Source: Panax quinquefolius
Lineage: Eukaryota; Streptophyta; Magnoliopsida; Apiales; Araliaceae
Assembly: GCA_020205615.1 (NCBI GenBank)
Contig: CM035167.1
Coordinates: forward strand, 30,827,130-30,891,129
DNA: 64,000 bases
Reading direction: 5' to 3'
The stretch's first letter is position 1, and every line of letters starts with the position of its first letter. Shown piece after piece: positions 61,213 to 64,000 of this stretch. The notes under the pieces were generated by a model. That model made no database searches, was not told the DNA's origin, and was given only the letters and a program-made list of their open reading frames with translations. Position numbers and translations under genes: made by a program.

Positions 61213-61643
61213 ATGGCAGCTTCTAGTGTTATCTCTGGCTACAGACTATGCTTTAATGAGTTCAAAACTGCTGAACCCCAATTTCACAAGACTCTGTTGC
61301 TACTAAAGAAGGCAGGTCTCGAAGAAGCCTTGGGTATGGACACATTGATCTACCCGAATCTGGTAAAGGAGTTCTACAATAACGGTGTGTTTGAAAACAA
61401 CACCATCACTGCAAAAGTCAGGAACGTTGAAATCAAACTAAAGGCTGAGGACATCAACCTAGCCCTAGGTCTCAAATCAGAAGGGCACTCATCCATAGAA
61501 GGCATAGATTTTCACAAGGGTCTCAAGAAGATGCATCACAAGAAGTCACCTTCTGTTAAAGGATACAAAAAGAAGGAGTTCCCACAAAGGTATGAGTTTC
61601 TAGCTGATATTGTTGGAAAATGCATATGCTGTAAGAGCTCAGG
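61213..61643 (+). pseudogene. Extra 3' ORF, 'putative plant transposon protein' domain
   Basis: The ATG at 61213 opens MAASSVISGYRLCFNEFKTA, continuing through LGMDTLIYPNLVKEFYNNGV, FENNTITAKVRNVEIKLKAE and DINLALGLKSEGHSS to YEFLADIVGKCICCKSS. The pattern 'lv.eFY.N....n.....VrN..I.l....IN..LGL' matches the plant-specific domain named putative plant transposon protein (PF20167), of unknown function. The ORF lies about 750 bp downstream of copia pol on the same strand. This fits the additional 3' ORFs of SIRE-like elements, or an independent gene. It is cut after about 143 codons by the CACTA terminus at 61644. It has no internal stop before that, so the interruption may be fairly recent. Confidence 0.65.
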
Positions 61644-62099
61644 CACTATAACAAAAAGGCTTATTTCCTACGGAATATTCCATCGGTACTAAGACTATTC
61701 CGTCGAGGATAACTCATCTTTGATGGAATATTCGGTCGGAAATTTGGTCGTATATAAGCGCGTCGAAAATAAGTCCGTCGATTCTTTGGTCGAGACTAAT
61801 TACCGTCGACGAAACTATTGTCGACCGAACATTCAGTCGGGGTTAATATATCCCTGACAGAAATGTGTCTGTCGAGGATATTCGGTCGATGCTATGTATG
61901 CCGCGTGGCAGTCGGGCAAAAATTGAAAATCAGCTTACGTGCGACAGACTTCCGTCGACTCTATACTTAGTCCGTCGAGGATATTCGGTCGATGATATTC
62001 GGTCGAGGCTATGTATGCCACGTGGCAATATACCGAAAATGGGAAGAACCATAACCTCGACGGTTATCCGTCAAGAATACCAATATTCCGTCGAGGTTA

Positions 62100-62520
62100 C
62101 TGTTTTTTTTAAAAAAATATTTTTTTTTGTTTTTGCAATATCCAGGGATTTAACCCACATCTTGTACCTGTACCTGTACCTGTTTTCCCAACACCACATA
62201 CACAAGCTAAATTAAGCTAAATGTCAAAAGAATCCCATTAGTACTAGCATAACCGCAACAAACCAAAGTAATGAAATGTAAAACTGCATTAATCAAAGTA
62301 AATTAAACTAAGGTAAATTACAAAAGATCCCATTAATCTAAACTAACTATAACAAACATCCCATTAAGCTAAATTAAGCTAAGTGTCAAACCGCAACAAA
62401 ACCAAAGTAATTAATGATAAGGTATTTTAAACTACAATATGTACGTCAAAAGTTATGTAAAATTAATACAAAATAATTTAAACTACAAAAGAATGTAAAC
62501 TAAGTCGTTTAGTAGAGCCC
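62100..62520. other. AT-rich stretch inside CACTA, no gene
   Basis: Contains a poly-T run (62103-62135) and short repeats of TAAATTAAGCTAA and AACCGCAACAAA(C)CAAAGTAAT (62205-62420). No coding sequence is seen. Confidence 0.6.
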
Positions 62521-62558
62521 CAAATTGTGAGAAGGATCATCTAAGCAAGGCGTCGACG

Positions 62559-63960
62559 CTACTCTGGAGTATGAAAATCGTCATCCCGCTCGTCACCCTG
62601 TTGATACAATATAATGTAACTCATTAGTCCATATATATGATTCAGATAAAGATAACTAAATGAAAATTAAATAACATGCAGAATATATATTTGTATTTAA
62701 AACGAAATATACGAAAGCAAATGAAAATGACTCAACATCGACCCAAACGCGTCCTCGACTAAGGTAACCACCATCCGAACAATCTCGTCAAGTATCATGC
62801 CCATCGCTAGCCGGAGGATACCAGATTTCTCGGCGGTGGCACAGTTGCAACGTCTCTGCCTTGGTGATGGAGGCGAGAGCGGTGGCGGGTCCCGACGATG
62901 GAACAATGGATCGGTCTCAAACCCTCTCGACACCGCAGACCATAACATCACTGGAACAAAACATCATCTAAGCCAGCCACCAGTATGTGATGGTCCCACG
63001 GGGCTCTTGACGTAGAGCAAGGCTGGTAGAGCCTACAAAAATAAATATAACATGAATAATATTACAAGTTTATTTTATTCATAAACACAAAATAAACACA
63101 AATATTATACCTCTGGCGCATGTATAATTTGGTATCCTCGGTAACCCCAAAGACTCGTCCGACCACTAGTACTAGTGGGAGTATCCTGAGACCCGACCCA
63201 CAGAGCTGTCTCCTCGTCCTGAGATAAACTAATCTCGGACGGAGGGAAGATGGAATCTAATGTCTCAAAGATCGCCCTAGCAAACTGTAACTCTCTTATC
63301 TATACCGGGCCGCAGAGCTTCTCAAACCGCTCCTGTAATTTGATATACAAGTGAGTTATCTTGGTATCATCATATAAATTACGTAATATTATCTTAAATA
63401 ATATCTATTATAGTAAATGTATTACCCAGATAGCTAGTGTCTTTGGAGATATCGTCGACCCAAGTAGAGCCCTTTACGTATGGACTCTATCCGAACTCGA
63501 TCATAGTAGGAGGTCGCCCAATTTACTCGCATGGCCTAGATCATATACATTAAATAAGATCACCTTAATTTACTATAGTTGCAATATAAGATTAAACTAA
63601 ACTAAAGAGAAATACATACCGATTTAACCTCCTGAAATGATCATGAGCCGTAAGTATGTACAACTTGCGACTTTCTTAGCGATTCTTCTTCATCTGCTTC
63701 GACTTGGTCTTGAACGCAACATCATCCCAGTACGCACACATCGCGTTCCCGTGCCGCATCCGATCTCGTCGGCAGACTAATGATCTGTGAAAGTAGTCCG
63801 GCATTTCTTCTATCGCCCGGACGCCTCCGTCAGATCTCGTACAACCCGGTAAGCATAATTCTTCGAGATGTGGGCAATGATAAGCGGCATCACCAAATTA
63901 GCCTCGGTGATGCCAACCTCAGATTCTGTAGTATCTCTATCAAGCAGGACATAACATACG
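62559..63960 (-). pseudogene. CACTA (En/Spm-type, Transposase_24-like) gene, 3' exons, decayed
   Basis: The minus strand shows spaced exons. At 63850-63620: DRMRHGNAMCAYWDDVAFKT and KSKQMKKNR, then a stop, then ESRKLYILTAHDHF, typical of the plant transposase (Ptta/En/Spm, Transposase_24) family. At 63335-63110, after a CAG acceptor: ERFEKLCGPV, a stop, then IRELQFARAIFETLDSIFPP and a tail with LWGYRGYQIIHAPE before a GTATAA donor. A short last exon at 62597-62559 gives GDERDDDFHTPE and TAG. Part of 62700-63015 is probably another exon, but its frame is unclear. The protein would bind subterminal repeats or assist transposition. The in-frame stops suggest decay or errors. Confidence 0.65.
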
Positions 63961-64000
63961 ATAATTTATTATTTGAACAATATATAAATAACATGCATGG

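Larger units (their letters stand above)
61644..64000. mobile_element. CACTA transposon, left end to window end
   Basis: Begins CACTATAACAAAAAGGC, an En/Spm-type terminus, and interrupts an ORF. Subterminal region 61665-62095 carries many CCGTCGA/TCGGTCGA repeats, including a duplicated GTCGAGGATATTCGGTCGA and CTATGTATGCCGCGTGGCA (61877-61910 and 61975-62035). Reverse-strand transposase-like exons follow from 62559. The other end and the 3-bp TSD partner (AGG at 61641-61643) are outside the window. Confidence 0.82.

Noticed and set aside
60775..61643. 3' LTR of the copia element starting at TGTTAAG after the PPT-like site.
   Set aside because: It does not align with the 5' LTR at 41995 beyond the first few bases, and an ORF begins 440 bp later; the true 3' LTR is probably outside the window.
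62697..63015. Proline/arginine-rich ORFs on both strands (84 and 72 codons).
   Set aside because: They overlap each other in a locally GC-rich part of the CACTA element; at most one is an exon piece, and I could not fix its frame.

Overview
This window is plant nuclear DNA, probably from a dicot. The evidence is Ty1/copia and Ty3/gypsy (chromovirus-like) LTR retrotransposons primed by initiator-Met tRNA, CACTA and PIF/Harbinger DNA transposons, plant-type CTATAAATAG promoters inside LTRs, and captured fragments of plant nuclear genes with ordinary GT-AG introns. I find no intact host gene, RNA gene or CRISPR array. Almost everything is transposable elements nested in one another, and most boundaries can be fixed to the base by target-site duplications (TSDs).

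Left part (1-16.3 kb). A degenerate Ty3/gypsy gag-pol runs to a 100-N assembly gap. After the gap comes the 3' part of an LTR (3273-14213). It is split by a complete reverse-strand LTR element (3991-13500, TSD GGTAT) with very long LTRs (3.4 and 3.9 kb) and only gag-type ORFs. That LTR abuts a truncated PIF/Harbinger transposase copy (14214-15776, reverse strand, TSD TAA).

Middle (16.3-42 kb). A degenerate LTR (from 16268) has received a solo LTR (16362-18949, TSD TTAAG) and a second solo LTR (20678-30190, TSD AAAAG). The second one carries an AT-rich modular repeat block holding a third solo LTR (22677-27151, TSD TATAA). At 30445 a CACTA element starts. It is interrupted by a reverse-strand LTR element (31039 to about 41889) that has multi-kilobase LTRs but an internal region of only 339 bp. 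One of those LTRs contains the most interesting object in the window: a CACTA-type transposon (31322-35961, TSD ACA) carrying spliceable fragments of at least three unrelated host genes on the same strand. These are signal peptidase complex subunit 3, a DUF707 protein and organellar-type prolyl-tRNA synthetase. It is a gene-capturing 'Pack-CACTA'.

Right part (42-64 kb). A SIRE-like Ty1/copia element (5' LTR 41995-43325, gag, pol to 60467, extra 3' ORF at 61213) is interrupted in gag by a reverse solo LTR (44756-56539, TSD TTGAA). That solo LTR is itself interrupted by a two-LTR gypsy element (45101-54220, TSD ACAAA) whose pol is mostly deleted. The extra ORF is cut by the terminus of another CACTA element (61644 to the window end), which carries decayed Transposase_24-type exons on the reverse strand.

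The gypsy LTRs that begin TGTAAGACCCC or TGTGAGACCCC and end GGGGCGTCACA form one large modular family with several kinds of internal tandem arrays. Many small indels between the two LTRs of the 45-54 kb element could be decay or consensus errors in the assembly.
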